The position numbers and the translations under genes are program-made. Below, one piece after another: positions 38,646-47,236 of a stretch of DNA of 64,000 nucleotides (the first letter of the stretch is position 1; every line of letters begins with the position of its first letter). Under the pieces are notes generated by a model. The model was not told where the DNA came from, searched no databases, and saw nothing but the letters and a program-made list of their open reading frames with translations. Source of the stretch: Ruegeria marina (GTDB lineage: Bacteria > Pseudomonadota > Alphaproteobacteria > Rhodobacterales > Rhodobacteraceae); NCBI RefSeq assembly GCF_900101475.1, contig NZ_FMZV01000020.1, forward strand, positions 1-64,000, in the 5' to 3' direction.

Positions 38646-40088
38646 ATGATCCAGGCTGATCTGTACATTATCCTGCCCGAGATCGTTCTGGCGCTCTATG
38701 CGATGGCGGCGCTGCTGGGGGCTGTTTATACAACTAAGGACGGGCTGGGCCCGCTTCTGGTCTGGGCGACGGCGGCGCTGATGGCGGTGCTGGCGATCTG
38801 GATTGCGACGCAAGAGACCGGAACCCGGGTGGCCTTCGGCGGCATGTTCGTAGATGATGCCTTTGCACGCTTTGCCAAGGTAGCGATACTGCTCTCGGCC
38901 GGAGCCGTCCTCCTGATGAGTCAGGATTACATGGCGCGGCGCGGGCTCCTGCGTTTCGAGTATCCTCTCCTGGTGGCCCTGGCTACGGTCGGGATGATGA
39001 TGATGGTCAGCTCGGGCGATCTGATGTCGCTCTACATGGGGCTCGAACTGCAATCGCTGGCGCTCTATGTGGTCGCATCGCTGCGCCGCGACAGCGTCAA
39101 GTCGACCGAGGCAGGTCTGAAGTACTTCGTGCTGGGCGCGCTGAGTTCCGGTCTGCTGCTCTACGGCGCCTCGCTGGTCTATGGCTACACCGGGACCACG
39201 CTGTTCTCGGGCATCCTGGCCAGCGCTCATCATGGCGAAGTGTCGATCGGGCTGCTCTTTGGCCTGACCTTCCTGATCTCGGGTCTGGCCTTCAAGGTGT
39301 CGGCAGTGCCGTTCCACATGTGGACGCCGGACGTCTACGAAGGTTCGCCCACCCCGATCACCGCCTTCTTCGCCACCGCGCCCAAGGTTGCGGCGATGGG
39401 TCTGTTCGCGCGGCTCATGTTCGATGCCTTCGGCAATGCGGTCAGCGACTGGCAGCAGGTTCTTGTGGTGCTGTCGGTGCTCAGCATGTTCCTGGGCGCT
39501 GTGGCCGCGATCGGGCAGCGCAACATCAAGCGGCTGATGGCCTTCTCTTCCATCGCGCATATGGGCTATGCGCTGATCGGTCTGGCCGCCGGCACGCAAG
39601 CGGGCGTTCAGGCGATGCTGGTCTATCTTGCCATTTACGTCACCATGAATGTCGGCACTTTTGCCTTCATCCTGATGATGGAGCGCGATGGCCAGCCGGT
39701 TGTCGACATAGACGCGCTGCGGCAGTTCTCGCGTCGCGATCCGGGCAAGGCAGCAGCGGTACTGATCCTGATGTTCAGCCTGGCGGGCGTGCCGCCGATG
39801 CTGGGCTTCTTTGCGAAGCTGGGCGTATGGCAGGCCGGTGTCGATGCCGGGCTGATGGGGCTTGTGGTCGCCTCGGCCGTCGCTTCGGTCATCGGCGCCT
39901 TCTATTATCTGCGCATCGTCTTCTACATGTATTTCGGTGCCGAGAACGAAGAACCGATCGACACCCACTCTTCGCCTGTTCTGTGGACGGCGCTGATGGG
40001 ATCCGCGGCACTCATGCTGGTGGGGCTCTTCTACCAGTTCGGGGTCGAGGGCGCGGCAGCGGCCGCGGCGGCAACACTTGTCAACTGA
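38646..40088 (+). CDS. nuoN: NADH-quinone oxidoreductase subunit N
   Basis: A 480-residue antiporter-like proton-pumping subunit, the last of the 14 subunits. The conserved [18 protein letters not shown] segment (channel Glu) and [21 protein letters not shown] (channel Lys) are present. It starts after GGGAGCTTTGGGAAA and is followed by an intrinsic terminator at 40114-40140, which defines the end of the operon. Confidence 0.95.
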   Translation: MIQADLYIILPEIVLALYAMAALLGAVYTTKDGLGPLLVWATAALMAVLAIWIATQETGTRVAFGGMFVDDAFARFAKVAILLSAGAVLLMSQDYMARRGLLRFEYPLLVALATVGMMMMVSSGDLMSLYMGLELQSLALYVVASLRRDSVKSTEAGLKYFVLGALSSGLLLYGASLVYGYTGTTLFSGILASAHHGEVSIGLLFGLTFLISGLAFKVSAVPFHMWTPDVYEGSPTPITAFFATAPKVAAMGLFARLMFDAFGNAVSDWQQVLVVLSVLSMFLGAVAAIGQRNIKRLMAFSSIAHMGYALIGLAAGTQAGVQAMLVYLAIYVTMNVGTFAFILMMERDGQPVVDIDALRQFSRRDPGKAAAVLILMFSLAGVPPMLGFFAKLGVWQAGVDAGLMGLVVASAVASVIGAFYYLRIVFYMYFGAENEEPIDTHSSPVLWTALMGSAALMLVGLFYQFGVEGAAAAAAATLVN

Positions 40089-40113
40089 TTCCGTGTCACA
40101 ACCAACAAAGGGA

Positions 40114-40140
40114 GGCTCGGTCGCAGGACCGGGCCTTTTT
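40114..40140 (+). terminator. Intrinsic terminator of the nuo operon
   Basis: GGCTCGGTC pairs with GACCGGGCC (one G-T pair) over a 4-base loop and is followed by TTTTT at 40136-40140. This is a textbook rho-independent terminator between nuoN and birA. The birA start codon lies only 5 bases after the last T. Confidence 0.85.
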
Positions 40141-40145
40141 GTCCG

Positions 40146-40895
40146 ATGAGCGAATGGCCGCAAGGCTACGGGAAACGGGTGCTGGACGAAGTCGACAGCA
40201 CCCTGAACGAGGCGAACCGGATCGCGGCGTCTCTGGCCGGACCGGAATGGATCATGGCGCGGCGCCAGACTGCCGCGCGCGGGCGTCGTGGCCGGACCTG
40301 GGTGCAGCCTGCCGGAAATCTTGCGGCGACGCTGGTCTTGCGGCCGGTGGGCGAGGCCGGGCAGGTGGCTCTACGCAGTTTTGTCGCGTCGCTGGCGTTA
40401 TTTGATGCCTGTGTCTCGGTCACCGGCAGGGCCGAAGGGCTGGCCCTTAAATGGCCCAACGATGTTCTGCTGAATGGCGGAAAACTGGCGGGCATCCTGC
40501 TGGAAAGTTCTGGCCATGGAACTGGCGTGGCGCACCTTGCCATTGGTATCGGCGTGAACCTGGCTGACGCCCCCGGTGCCGATGCGGTAGAACCGGGCGC
40601 GGTCCGGCCCGTGTCGCTCCTTTCGGAAACAGGTCTGCGGGTTGAGCCCGAAATGTTCCTGACCGAACTCGCCGCAGCATATGCCCGGTACGAGGCGCAG
40701 TTCGAGACATATGGTTTTGCCCCGATCCGCAGCGCCTGGCTGGCCCGGGCCGCCCGTCTGGGCGAAGTGATCACCGCGCGTACCGCAACGTCCGAGACGG
40801 TGGGAACTTTCGAAACTGTGGACGCGGATGGTAACCTTGTCCTACACACCGCTCATGGCCGCGTCAGCATTCCGGCAGCGGACGTCTATTATTAG
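40146..40895 (+). CDS. birA: Biotin-[acetyl-CoA-carboxylase] ligase
   Basis: A 249-residue biotin-protein ligase that adenylates biotin and attaches it to carrier lysines, including Lys610 of the MccA protein in this window. The catalytic loop ARGRRGRTWVQPAGNLA and the substrate segment LKWPNDVLLNGGKLAGIL are clear. It lacks the N-terminal DNA-binding domain of the E. coli type, so it is a monofunctional ligase. The start sits just beyond the nuo terminator with no Shine-Dalgarno sequence outside it. Confidence 0.93.
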   Translation: MSEWPQGYGKRVLDEVDSTLNEANRIAASLAGPEWIMARRQTAARGRRGRTWVQPAGNLAATLVLRPVGEAGQVALRSFVASLALFDACVSVTGRAEGLALKWPNDVLLNGGKLAGILLESSGHGTGVAHLAIGIGVNLADAPGADAVEPGAVRPVSLLSETGLRVEPEMFLTELAAAYARYEAQFETYGFAPIRSAWLARAARLGEVITARTATSETVGTFETVDADGNLVLHTAHGRVSIPAADVYY

Positions 40896-40907
40896 GAGAG
40901 TTGGATC

Positions 40908-41687
40908 ATGCTTCTGGCCATTGATTGCGGTAATACCAATACCGTGTTCTCGATCTGGGATGGTGAGAAATTCCTGTGTACGCTCAGGACTTCGACCCAT
41001 CACGCTCGGACAGCGGACGCCTATTTCACCTGGTTCTCGACCCTGATCAAACATTACGGGATCGAAGCCGACATAACGGATGTGATCATCTCTTCGACCG
41101 TGCCACGGGTGGTGTTCAACCTGCGTGTCTTTTCTGACCGGTTCTTCGGGTGCCGCCCTTTGGTGGTCGGAAAACCCGAATGCCTGCTGCCCACCGCGCC
41201 GCGTGTCGATGCCGGAACCGCAGTCGGGCCGGACCGGCTTGTCAACGCGGCTGGTGCCTTTGACCGCCACGGGGGCAACAAGATCGTCGTCGATTTCGGT
41301 ACGGCCACAACCTTCGACGTGGTCGATGACGATGGGGCCTATGTTGGTGGCGTCATTGCGCCGGGCGTCAACCTGAGCCTTGAGGCGCTGCACATGGCGG
41401 CAGCGGCGCTGCCGCATGTGGACATCGCCAAGCCACAGGCGGTCATCGGAACCAATACAGTGGCCTGCATGCAATCGGGGGTTTTCTGGGGATACGTCGG
41501 GCTTGTCAAGGAAATCTGCGCGCGTATCAAGGCCGAGCGCAACCGCGACATGCAGGTCATCGCGACCGGTGGCCTGGCGGCACTGTTTCAGCAAAGCGAA
41601 ATTCTGTTCGATATATTCGAGGACGACCTGACGATGCACGGTCTGACCGTGATCCATCGCTACAACAAGGAAAACGGGACCGCATGA
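40908..41687 (+). CDS. coaX: Type III pantothenate kinase
   Basis: A 259-residue kinase of the ASKHA fold that phosphorylates pantothenate, the first step of CoA synthesis. It opens MLLAIDCGNTNTVFSIWDG (Asp6 and phosphate-binding residues) and has GPDRLVNAAGAF and VVDFGTATTFDVV. The ATG follows AGGAGAG. It overlaps the RNase J gene by four bases (ATGA). Confidence 0.94.
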   Translation: MLLAIDCGNTNTVFSIWDGEKFLCTLRTSTHHARTADAYFTWFSTLIKHYGIEADITDVIISSTVPRVVFNLRVFSDRFFGCRPLVVGKPECLLPTAPRVDAGTAVGPDRLVNAAGAFDRHGGNKIVVDFGTATTFDVVDDDGAYVGGVIAPGVNLSLEALHMAAAALPHVDIAKPQAVIGTNTVACMQSGVFWGYVGLVKEICARIKAERNRDMQVIATGGLAALFQQSEILFDIFEDDLTMHGLTVIHRYNKENGTA

Positions 41688-43351
41688 GCCGTGAAAGACT
41701 GATCTACCTTCCTCTGGGAGGCGCCGGCGAGATCGGCATGAACGCCTATGTCTACGGATACGGCAAGCCGGGTGAGGAACGGCTGATCCTTGTCGATCTG
41801 GGGGTGGCTTTTTCCGACATGGATACGTCTCCGGGTGTGGATCTGATCTGGGCGGACATTTCCTGGTTGAAGGAGAACGTTGACCGGCTGGAGGCCATCT
41901 TCATAACCCATGCGCACGAAGACCACGTGGGCGCAGTGGCCCATTGCCATGAGGCACTGCGCGCCCCGATCTACGCGCGGACCTTTACCGCGAACATTGC
42001 GCGGCGCAAGATGGACGAGCTTGGCCATCCCGCGGACACCGTAACGACGGCCTCGGCCTGGCCCGAAACGATCAAGGCGGGACCGTTCACCGTCGGTTTC
42101 CTACCGGTTTCCCATTCCATTCCCGAAAGCGCGGGCCTGGTCATAGACACGCCGGCAGGACGCATCGTGCACACCGGAGATTTCAAGCTGGATCCCGAAC
42201 CGATGGTCGGCGAAGCCTTTGATCCCGATCTGTGGGGCGAGATCGGCAAGGGTGGCGTGCGCGCGCTGGTGTGCGACTCCACCAACGTGTTCTCCCCCAA
42301 TCCCGGCCGCTCCGAGGCCGAGGTGGGACCCGAGATCATCAAGCTGGTTGCGGGGGCATCCGGTATGGTGGTGGCCACCACTTTTGCGTCGAACGTGGCC
42401 CGTGTGCGGACACTTGCAGAGGCAGGGATACGTGCCGGGCGTTCGGTGGTCCTGCTCGGTCGCGCCATGCGGCGCATGATCGAAGCTTCGATCGAAACCG
42501 GTGTCCTGACCGACTTTCCGAGCGTGCTCAGCGCCGAAGAGGCGCAGGATGTTCCCCGAGATCACCTGATGCTTATCGTGACCGGCAGCCAGGGCGAGCG
42601 ACGTGCCGCCAGCGCGCAACTGGCGCGCGGCAAGTACCGCGGCCTGGAGATGACAGAAGGTGATCTGTTCCTGTTTTCGTCCAAGACTATTCCGGGCAAC
42701 GAGAAGGACGTCATTCGCATCATCAACCAACTGTCCGAAAAGGGCGTGGATGTGGTCGATGACAGTTCAGGGCTTTATCACGTTTCTGGTCACGCCAATC
42801 GCCCCGATCTGGAACGGATGCATGCGCTTGTCGATCCTCAGATGGTGATCCCTATGCATGGCGAACACCGTCATTTGCGCGAACATGCGCGCCTTGCCGA
42901 GGCGGGTGGCCGCCAGGGGGTAGTCGCCGTGAATGGTACAATGCTGGACCTCTCTGGCAATGCGCCGGTGGTGGCGGGCCATGTGGAAACCGGCCGCACC
43001 TATCTGGATGGCACCATCCAGGTCGGCGCGCTTGACGGGGTGGTCCGCGACCGGATCCGGATGGCGCTGAACGGGCACGTGACGGTAACGGTGATCCTCG
43101 ACGAAGAGGACGAGCCGCTGGGTGAGCCGTGGTGCGACTTGATCGGCCTTCCCGAGATCGGTTCGTCGAATGCGCCTCTGGTCGAGGTGATGGAAGAGGA
43201 CCTGAACCAGTTTCTGATGCGCTCCAACCAGAAGACCCTGCGTGATGACGACCGGCTGGAAGAGGCCCTGAAGCGCATCGCACGCCAGACCGCGCAAAGC
43301 GAGTTGGGAAAGAAGCCGGAAGTGACCGTGGTGATCAGCCGGATGCGCTGA
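41684..43351 (+). CDS. rnj: Ribonuclease J
   Basis: A 555-residue metallo-beta-lactamase-fold ribonuclease with 5'-to-3' exonuclease and endonuclease activity in mRNA and rRNA processing. The zinc ligands are in THAHEDHVGAV (His76, His78, Asp80, His81). The beta-CASP region includes VVATTFASNVARV and TGSQGERRAAS, and HVSGHANRPDLERMHALV is typical of RNase J. It is cotranslated with coaX. Confidence 0.94.
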   Translation: MSRERLIYLPLGGAGEIGMNAYVYGYGKPGEERLILVDLGVAFSDMDTSPGVDLIWADISWLKENVDRLEAIFITHAHEDHVGAVAHCHEALRAPIYARTFTANIARRKMDELGHPADTVTTASAWPETIKAGPFTVGFLPVSHSIPESAGLVIDTPAGRIVHTGDFKLDPEPMVGEAFDPDLWGEIGKGGVRALVCDSTNVFSPNPGRSEAEVGPEIIKLVAGASGMVVATTFASNVARVRTLAEAGIRAGRSVVLLGRAMRRMIEASIETGVLTDFPSVLSAEEAQDVPRDHLMLIVTGSQGERRAASAQLARGKYRGLEMTEGDLFLFSSKTIPGNEKDVIRIINQLSEKGVDVVDDSSGLYHVSGHANRPDLERMHALVDPQMVIPMHGEHRHLREHARLAEAGGRQGVVAVNGTMLDLSGNAPVVAGHVETGRTYLDGTIQVGALDGVVRDRIRMALNGHVTVTVILDEEDEPLGEPWCDLIGLPEIGSSNAPLVEVMEEDLNQFLMRSNQKTLRDDDRLEEALKRIARQTAQSELGKKPEVTVVISRMR

Positions 43352-43361
43352 GCGGGAACGG

Positions 43362-43387
43362 GACAAGGTCCTGAAAAGGATCTTGTC
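43362..43387. terminator. Hairpin between rnj and the nudix gene
   Basis: GACAAGGTCC pairs with GGATCTTGTC (one G-T pair) over a 6-base loop, between two converging genes. No strong T run follows in either direction, so its role as a bidirectional terminator is likely but not certain. Confidence 0.5.
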
Positions 43388-43432
43388 GGCAAGCTTTCAA
43401 TTCAAATCTCGCGGCGCTCGGCCCCGCCGGTG

Positions 43433-44134
43433 TCATCCGGTTTCGGGCATCGGGTAACCGCGCAGGCGCAGGAACAGGCTGGCCTCTTCATTGTTGTGGA
43501 AGTAGGGCACCGTTTCCGGCGGGGTCGGATCGGCCACCCGGCCCGCGACCTCGGCCAGAACGACCTCGGTGATGAAAGGCAAGTCGAACTTGCGCGCGTC
43601 TTTCAGGGGAATCCACTGAAGATGCGACAGCTCGTCCGAGGCATGGGTGAAATCGTCCAGATCGCCCTTGATCGCCGTGGCGTCGACCAGAAAGAAACGG
43701 GCATCAAAGCGGCGAGGGCGCCCCGGTGGGGTGAGTGCCCGAAACACGAATTGCAAGGCATCGGCGGTTGGCAGATGGCCGGTGGCGGCGAAGGTTTGCC
43801 AATCGTCGGGAACCGCCCCGGTCCAGTGGCCCGGCGTACCCAGGATCAGTCCGGTCTCTTCCCACAACTCGCGAACGGCGGCAACTGCCAACGCGTGACC
43901 CAGACCCGCGGGGGCCTTTTCCGTCAGGCGGTCGGCGCAGACCCGCGGCAGCGGTGCGGCCAGTTGCACTTGCGCATCCGCAACATCGACGGCCCCGCCG
44001 GGAAATACGAACTTGTTGGGCATGAACGCTGCCGTGGCGCCGCGCTGGCCCATCAGGATTGCCGGGTTGTCCGCCCGATCGCGCAGCACGATCACGGTTG
44101 CCGCGTTGCGGATCGTCGTTTTGTCTTGCTCCAT
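43433..44134 (-). CDS. NUDIX hydrolase
   Basis: A 233-residue nudix-fold pyrophosphatase. The nudix core reads AVAAVRELWEETGLIL, keeping the REUxEExGU metal-binding part; the upstream Gly-Glu of the canonical box is less well kept (GLGHAL). The start at 44134 follows GGGAGG at ideal spacing; an in-frame start 72 bases upstream is not preferred. The C-terminal half (AGRVADPTPPETVPYFHN) is like roseobacter nudix proteins of unknown substrate. It forms a minus-strand pair with the DUF983 gene. Confidence 0.82.
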   Translation of the reverse strand: MEQDKTTIRNAATVIVLRDRADNPAILMGQRGATAAFMPNKFVFPGGAVDVADAQVQLAAPLPRVCADRLTEKAPAGLGHALAVAAVRELWEETGLILGTPGHWTGAVPDDWQTFAATGHLPTADALQFVFRALTPPGRPRRFDARFFLVDATAIKGDLDDFTHASDELSHLQWIPLKDARKFDLPFITEVVLAEVAGRVADPTPPETVPYFHNNEEASLFLRLRGYPMPETG

Positions 44135-44156
44135 CAATCCTCCCGTCGGGCGGCCT

Positions 44157-44549
44157 TCAGCGCGAATTGCCGAACCCATGCATCCGTCGTGCCCACTGAT
44201 AGGCAACGACGCTGCCTTTCAACCGGGGCAAAAGGTAAAGCGACAGCGCGAGGCAGCCAAGGGCAAAGATGCCGAACAGGGTCAATGGGCTTGGTCTCCA
44301 GGTTTCGAACACCATAAGCAGCAGGGGTGCCATCAGGTGCCCCACGAAGAGGATCGTCAGATATGCCGGCCCATCGTCGGCCTGATGATGAACATATTCC
44401 TCGCCGCATTTTCCGCAGCTGTCATTTACCTTCAGATAGGAATGAAGGAGCTTTCCTTCGCCACAATTGGGGCAACGCCCGCGGAAGCCGGCAAAGACTG
44501 CGGGCCATGTCGGTCGGTCGGTGCCGGTGCAGGCGATCTGATCTGTCAT
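44157..44549 (-). CDS. DUF983 zinc-motif membrane protein
   Basis: A 130-residue protein with two CxxC pairs (CPNCGEG near residue 26 and CGKCGEEY near 45), probably a small zinc ribbon, followed by two hydrophobic helices (about residues 63-82 and 88-107). This layout is that of the DUF983 family, whose function is unknown. The start at 44549 gives the family length; the longer frame upstream is not supported. It precedes the nudix gene on the same strand. Confidence 0.82.
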   Translation of the reverse strand: MTDQIACTGTDRPTWPAVFAGFRGRCPNCGEGKLLHSYLKVNDSCGKCGEEYVHHQADDGPAYLTILFVGHLMAPLLLMVFETWRPSPLTLFGIFALGCLALSLYLLPRLKGSVVAYQWARRMHGFGNSR

Positions 44550-44768
44550 GTTTTGCTCGTCCAGGTGATTTCCCGAAATCTGATCGTCTATAGCCGCGAA
44601 TGAAAGGGTATGGAACCGCCTTGCGTCCGGATGTCGCAAAATAGGCGGGCGATACTCACGTTTTCAGGCCTCCGGAAAAGAAAGAAAAAAGCGACGGAAA
44701 GCCGCGTCTCCTGCGTTTGAAAAAAGTGAACAGCGGCAGGGTGTCGCCACGGAGAAAGGAAGGCCAAA

Positions 44769-45239
44769 ATGAAAAACGCAGGACTGATCGCGGGAATTGT
44801 CCTGGCATCCGTCGTCTTGACCTCCTCTTCGGTTCTGGCCATGGGGCCGGGCGATGGTCCGCGCTTTAGCTTTACCGAGCTTGATGCGGACGGCGACGGC
44901 AAGATCGCGCAGGAAGAAATGCTGGGCCATCGCGCCGAGCGGCTTGCCCGCGCGGATACCGATGGGGATGGTGCCCTCAGCCGTTCGGAGTTGGAGGCCG
45001 AGGCACAGGCGCGCGCCAGCGCGCGTGTGGCCCACATGCTTGAACGGCTTGACAGCGACAAGGACGGCCAGTTTCGTCAGAACGAAATGCCTGAACCACA
45101 ATGTCATGGCGCAGGGTTCGTTGGGCGACAGGACAGCGATGGCGACGGAGCGATCTCGGAACAGGAGTTTGCCCAGATGCAGGAGCGGATGAAGGCGCGC
45201 CACGGCCGCCACGGCTTTGGCGACAAGATGAAACACTGA
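44769..45239 (+). CDS. Exported EF-hand calcium-binding protein
   Basis: A 156-residue protein with a signal peptide (residues 1-24) and four EF-hand loops: DADGDGKIAQEE (39-50), DTDGDGALSRSE (63-74), DSDKDGQFRQNE (95-106) and DSDGDGAISEQE (122-133). The end is His/Lys rich. It should bind calcium in the periplasm. The start follows GAAAGGAAGG. In roseobacters similar genes sit beside an ECF sigma factor, as here, where the sigma gene starts 14 bases later but is cut. Confidence 0.88.
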   Translation: MKNAGLIAGIVLASVVLTSSSVLAMGPGDGPRFSFTELDADGDGKIAQEEMLGHRAERLARADTDGDGALSRSELEAEAQARASARVAHMLERLDSDKDGQFRQNEMPEPQCHGAGFVGRQDSDGDGAISEQEFAQMQERMKARHGRHGFGDKMKH

Positions 45240-45253
45240 CCCGGAAGGGGGAC

Positions 45254-45361
45254 ATGACCTCTATTGGCACAGTTGCCCGCGGCGGTGGCGCGGCTGCGGA
45301 CTCAGACGCAGAAGACGCACTGCTGCGGCTTTACGCCAATGGCGATGCCGAAGCCGCCCGT
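45254..45361 (+). pseudogene. ECF sigma factor gene, truncated after 36 codons by an IS6-type end
   Basis: The frame begins with ATG after GGAAGGGGG and reads up to DALLRLYANGDAEAAR, the beginning of the region-2 helix of roseobacter ECF sigma factors. At 45362 the sequence changes to an IS6-type terminal repeat, and the frame meets a stop at 45386-45388 after foreign residues. The rest of the gene and any anti-sigma partner are not in the window. This is the junction between core chromosome and accessory DNA. Confidence 0.75.
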
Positions 45362-45401
45362 GGGTGCTGTCAAAGCAAACCGACTTGAGGCGGGCAGGGC
45401 C
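45362..45401 (+). repeat. Orphan IS6-type terminal inverted repeat at the island edge
   Basis: The sequence GGGTGCTGTCAAAGCAAACC with its next 20 bases is an inverted copy of 46477-46518: both have GGGT-n-n-TGTCA, then CTTGAGGCG and GGCAGGG. It has no transposase next to it, so it is either the far end of the IS6 element at 45703-46518 (making that element about 1157 bases) or a relic of a second related copy. Confidence 0.7.
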
Positions 45402-45702
45402 TGATCCCCCCTTCAATCGTTCGAGCCTCGGGCCGGTCTCTGCGCCAGAGATCGGCCCGGTTGCATTCACGCATGTCGCCGCAAGAGCGGCGCGGCGCCC
45501 CCGATGCGTTTTTCCCTGTAAATCGCGGCCCGAAACGAAAAACCGCACCGCCGAAATGGCCCGCAGAGACTGTGCCCGAAATCCCGCCCTCCCGCGCCGC
45601 TACAATGCGTCTCTGCGCACCAAAACAGCGCGCAACCGCCCGGAATAGCGGGCAGAAAGGGCATCTACTTTGTTATAGGGGGAATACCCGAAGGTGGCTG
45701 GC
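45402..45702. other. Non-coding relic between two IS6-type ends
   Basis: No gene is seen. A strong hairpin lies at 45429-45459, with a 14-base-pair stem (CGGGCCGGTCTCTG and its complement with one G-T pair) and a 3-base loop; no T run follows, so it is not a clear terminator. The rest may be decayed IS or plasmid sequence. Confidence 0.5.
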
Positions 45703-46518
45703 GGTGCTGCCAGACGAATTCTAACTAGTCTCGGCAAGGACAGGATGGCTGTCCTTTATTCAGCGCAGAGACCGCGCCACTCGGCTAGAGCAGCGGCTCG
45801 GTTCAACTTGAAATCCTGTCGGCTGGTGAGGCTGCGTTCCGAATTGAAATGGTTGAAGACCGAGGCGTGGACGGAGGCAAATTTTTGAAGACTTCGCATC
45901 CGCCGAAAACGGAGCATCGCCCGCTCCCGTCGTCGAAATGGTAGGTGTGAATTCTCAGCGCGGTTGTTCAACCAGCGCCCTGTTTCCCGGCGATGAGCGG
46001 CGCCAATTTCGCGCAACGCGGCGCCGTAGGACCGGAGCCTATCCGTCACGATCACTTCGGGGCGGCCGTGCTTGCGCATTGCTTTCTTGAGGAACTTAAG
46101 CGCAGCCCTCTTGTCGCGGGTCTTCGTCACGAAGCTCTCGAGGACCTCTCCCTCGTGATCAACGGCTCGCCAGAGGTAGTATCGCTCGCCGTTGATCTTC
46201 ACGAACATCTCGTCGAGATGCCATCGCCATTGGCTCGACCGCATACCCTCGATCCGACGTTTCCGGATCTCGGCTGCGAACATCGGGCCGAAGCGATGCC
46301 ACCAGAACCGGACCGCCTCGTGGCTGACGTCGATCCCACGTTCGTGCAGCAGGTCTTCGACATTCCGAAGCGACAGCGGGAAGCGGACATACATCATCAC
46401 GGCAAGACGGATAATCTCGCGCGACGTCTTGAAGTACTTGAATGGGCACGGTCGGGTCATTGGAAGACGCTACAGAGGCCCCTGCCACGCCTCAAGCCGG
46501 GTTTGTCTGACAAGACCC
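45703..46518 (-). mobile_element. IS6-family insertion sequence
   Basis: About 816 bases with one intact transposase gene. Imperfect inverted ends are GGTGCTGCCAGACGAA at 45703 and GGTCTTGTCAGACAAA read inward from 46517. They lie 53 and 57 bases from the transposase gene, the usual compact IS6 layout. No exact 8-base target duplication is found at these borders, as expected if flanking DNA was rearranged after insertion. The repeat at 45362 is an alternative outer left end. Confidence 0.75.
45756..46460 (-). CDS. IS6-family DDE transposase
   Basis: A full 234-residue transposase. It begins MTRPCPFKYFKTSREIIRL and has FPLSLRNVEDLLHERGIDVS (helix-turn-helix part). The DDE triad fits: first Asp in WHLDEMFVKING, second in VIVTDRLRSYGAAL, Glu in NNRAENSHLPFRRRER. 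All family motifs are intact, so the element may be active. IS6-type transposases make cointegrates and can fuse plasmids to chromosomes, which fits the broken sigma gene next to it. Confidence 0.95.
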   Translation of the reverse strand: MTRPCPFKYFKTSREIIRLAVMMYVRFPLSLRNVEDLLHERGIDVSHEAVRFWWHRFGPMFAAEIRKRRIEGMRSSQWRWHLDEMFVKINGERYYLWRAVDHEGEVLESFVTKTRDKRAALKFLKKAMRKHGRPEVIVTDRLRSYGAALREIGAAHRRETGRWLNNRAENSHLPFRRRERAMLRFRRMRSLQKFASVHASVFNHFNSERSLTSRQDFKLNRAAALAEWRGLCAE

Positions 46519-46539
46519 GTGGATGAGATCGCTCATGGC

Positions 46540-46794
46540 TCAGTCCCACAAGGTTCTTAGGTTGATCGGGGCGCCGGTCAGCCGCGCGACGATCTCGGGT
46601 GTCTCGCGCACGGGGATGAGGGAAACGCTGCCGTCCTGGCAAGGTAAGACAAGGGCGACGCCGCTGCCTTCGCTGCGAAGGCAGTACTCCATGACTTCGC
46701 CTCGTCGAACGCGCATCGGCTCATGGCCGATAAGGTTTCCGCGCTCGTCATAGGCGCAGCGATTGAAGATGACAGTGTCCGGAAGGCTGGTCAT
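46540..46794 (-). CDS. Small orphan protein of unknown function (84 residues)
   Basis: An 84-residue protein starting MTSLPDTVIFNRCAYDERGN and ending PINLRTLWD. It looks like a small beta-rich domain; no family is recognised. The Shine-Dalgarno GGAG is 7 bases before the ATG but lies inside the 3' arm of a hairpin at 46802-46822, hinting at translational control. It reads towards the IS6 element. Confidence 0.6.
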   Translation of the reverse strand: MTSLPDTVIFNRCAYDERGNLIGHEPMRVRRGEVMEYCLRSEGSGVALVLPCQDGSVSLIPVRETPEIVARLTGAPINLRTLWD

Positions 46795-46801
46795 GGCTTT
46801 A

Positions 46802-46822
46802 CTCCATCAGAATGTGATGGAG
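46802..46822 (-). promoter_or_regulatory. Hairpin that covers the ribosome-binding site of the 84-residue gene
   Basis: CTCCATCA and TGATGGAG form a perfect 8-base-pair stem with a 5-base loop. In the minus-strand mRNA the second arm contains the GGAG ribosome-binding site, 7 bases before the start codon. It could also be a dimeric-protein operator. Confidence 0.5.
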
Positions 46823-47236
46823 CGACTATCGCTCAGGTGCGGAAAACGGTGCCTCGGTCTAACCTCAGTGCTGTCCGTTTTCTGAGCTCGTCAGCCGATC
46901 GGCACTGCGCTTCGGCCTGCGCTCTTGAGTTTTTTGCGAACGTGAGACGGACGGCGTTCTATTCCGCCGTTTCCAGTTCCGGGTCTGTTCGTTGGGAGCT
47001 CATGCTTTCCGGCACGTTTGCCGGGGCGCTCTGCGACGCAATTCCAGCCATACCCAAAGCTGCCGCCTAGCAAACCGCAGGCCATACCCTGACGGCGTGT
47101 CAATGGCACTGCCCGCACCATCCGTCTTCGCCAAGGCTCCGCCGGACCGTGTTGGCCATGACACGTGACCTTCGCTCTGCTCATCGGCGGGCAAGGCTGG
47201 AATGGTCCAGACCGACACAAACGAAAGGAAAGAAAG
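46823..47236. other. Intergenic stretch, divergent promoters expected
   Basis: This stretch lies between divergently read small genes. A 141-codon open frame on the minus strand (46891-47316) overlaps the start of the next gene and looks non-protein-like. Promoters for both neighbours must be here, but no convincing boxes stand out. Just before 47237 there is a strong AAAGGAAAG. Confidence 0.4.

Noticed and set aside
45695-46526. An 8-base target duplication around the IS6 element
   Set aside because: Flanks TGGCTGGC and GTGGATGA do not match; shifting the borders by two bases gives 6 of 8 at best, not enough to claim.
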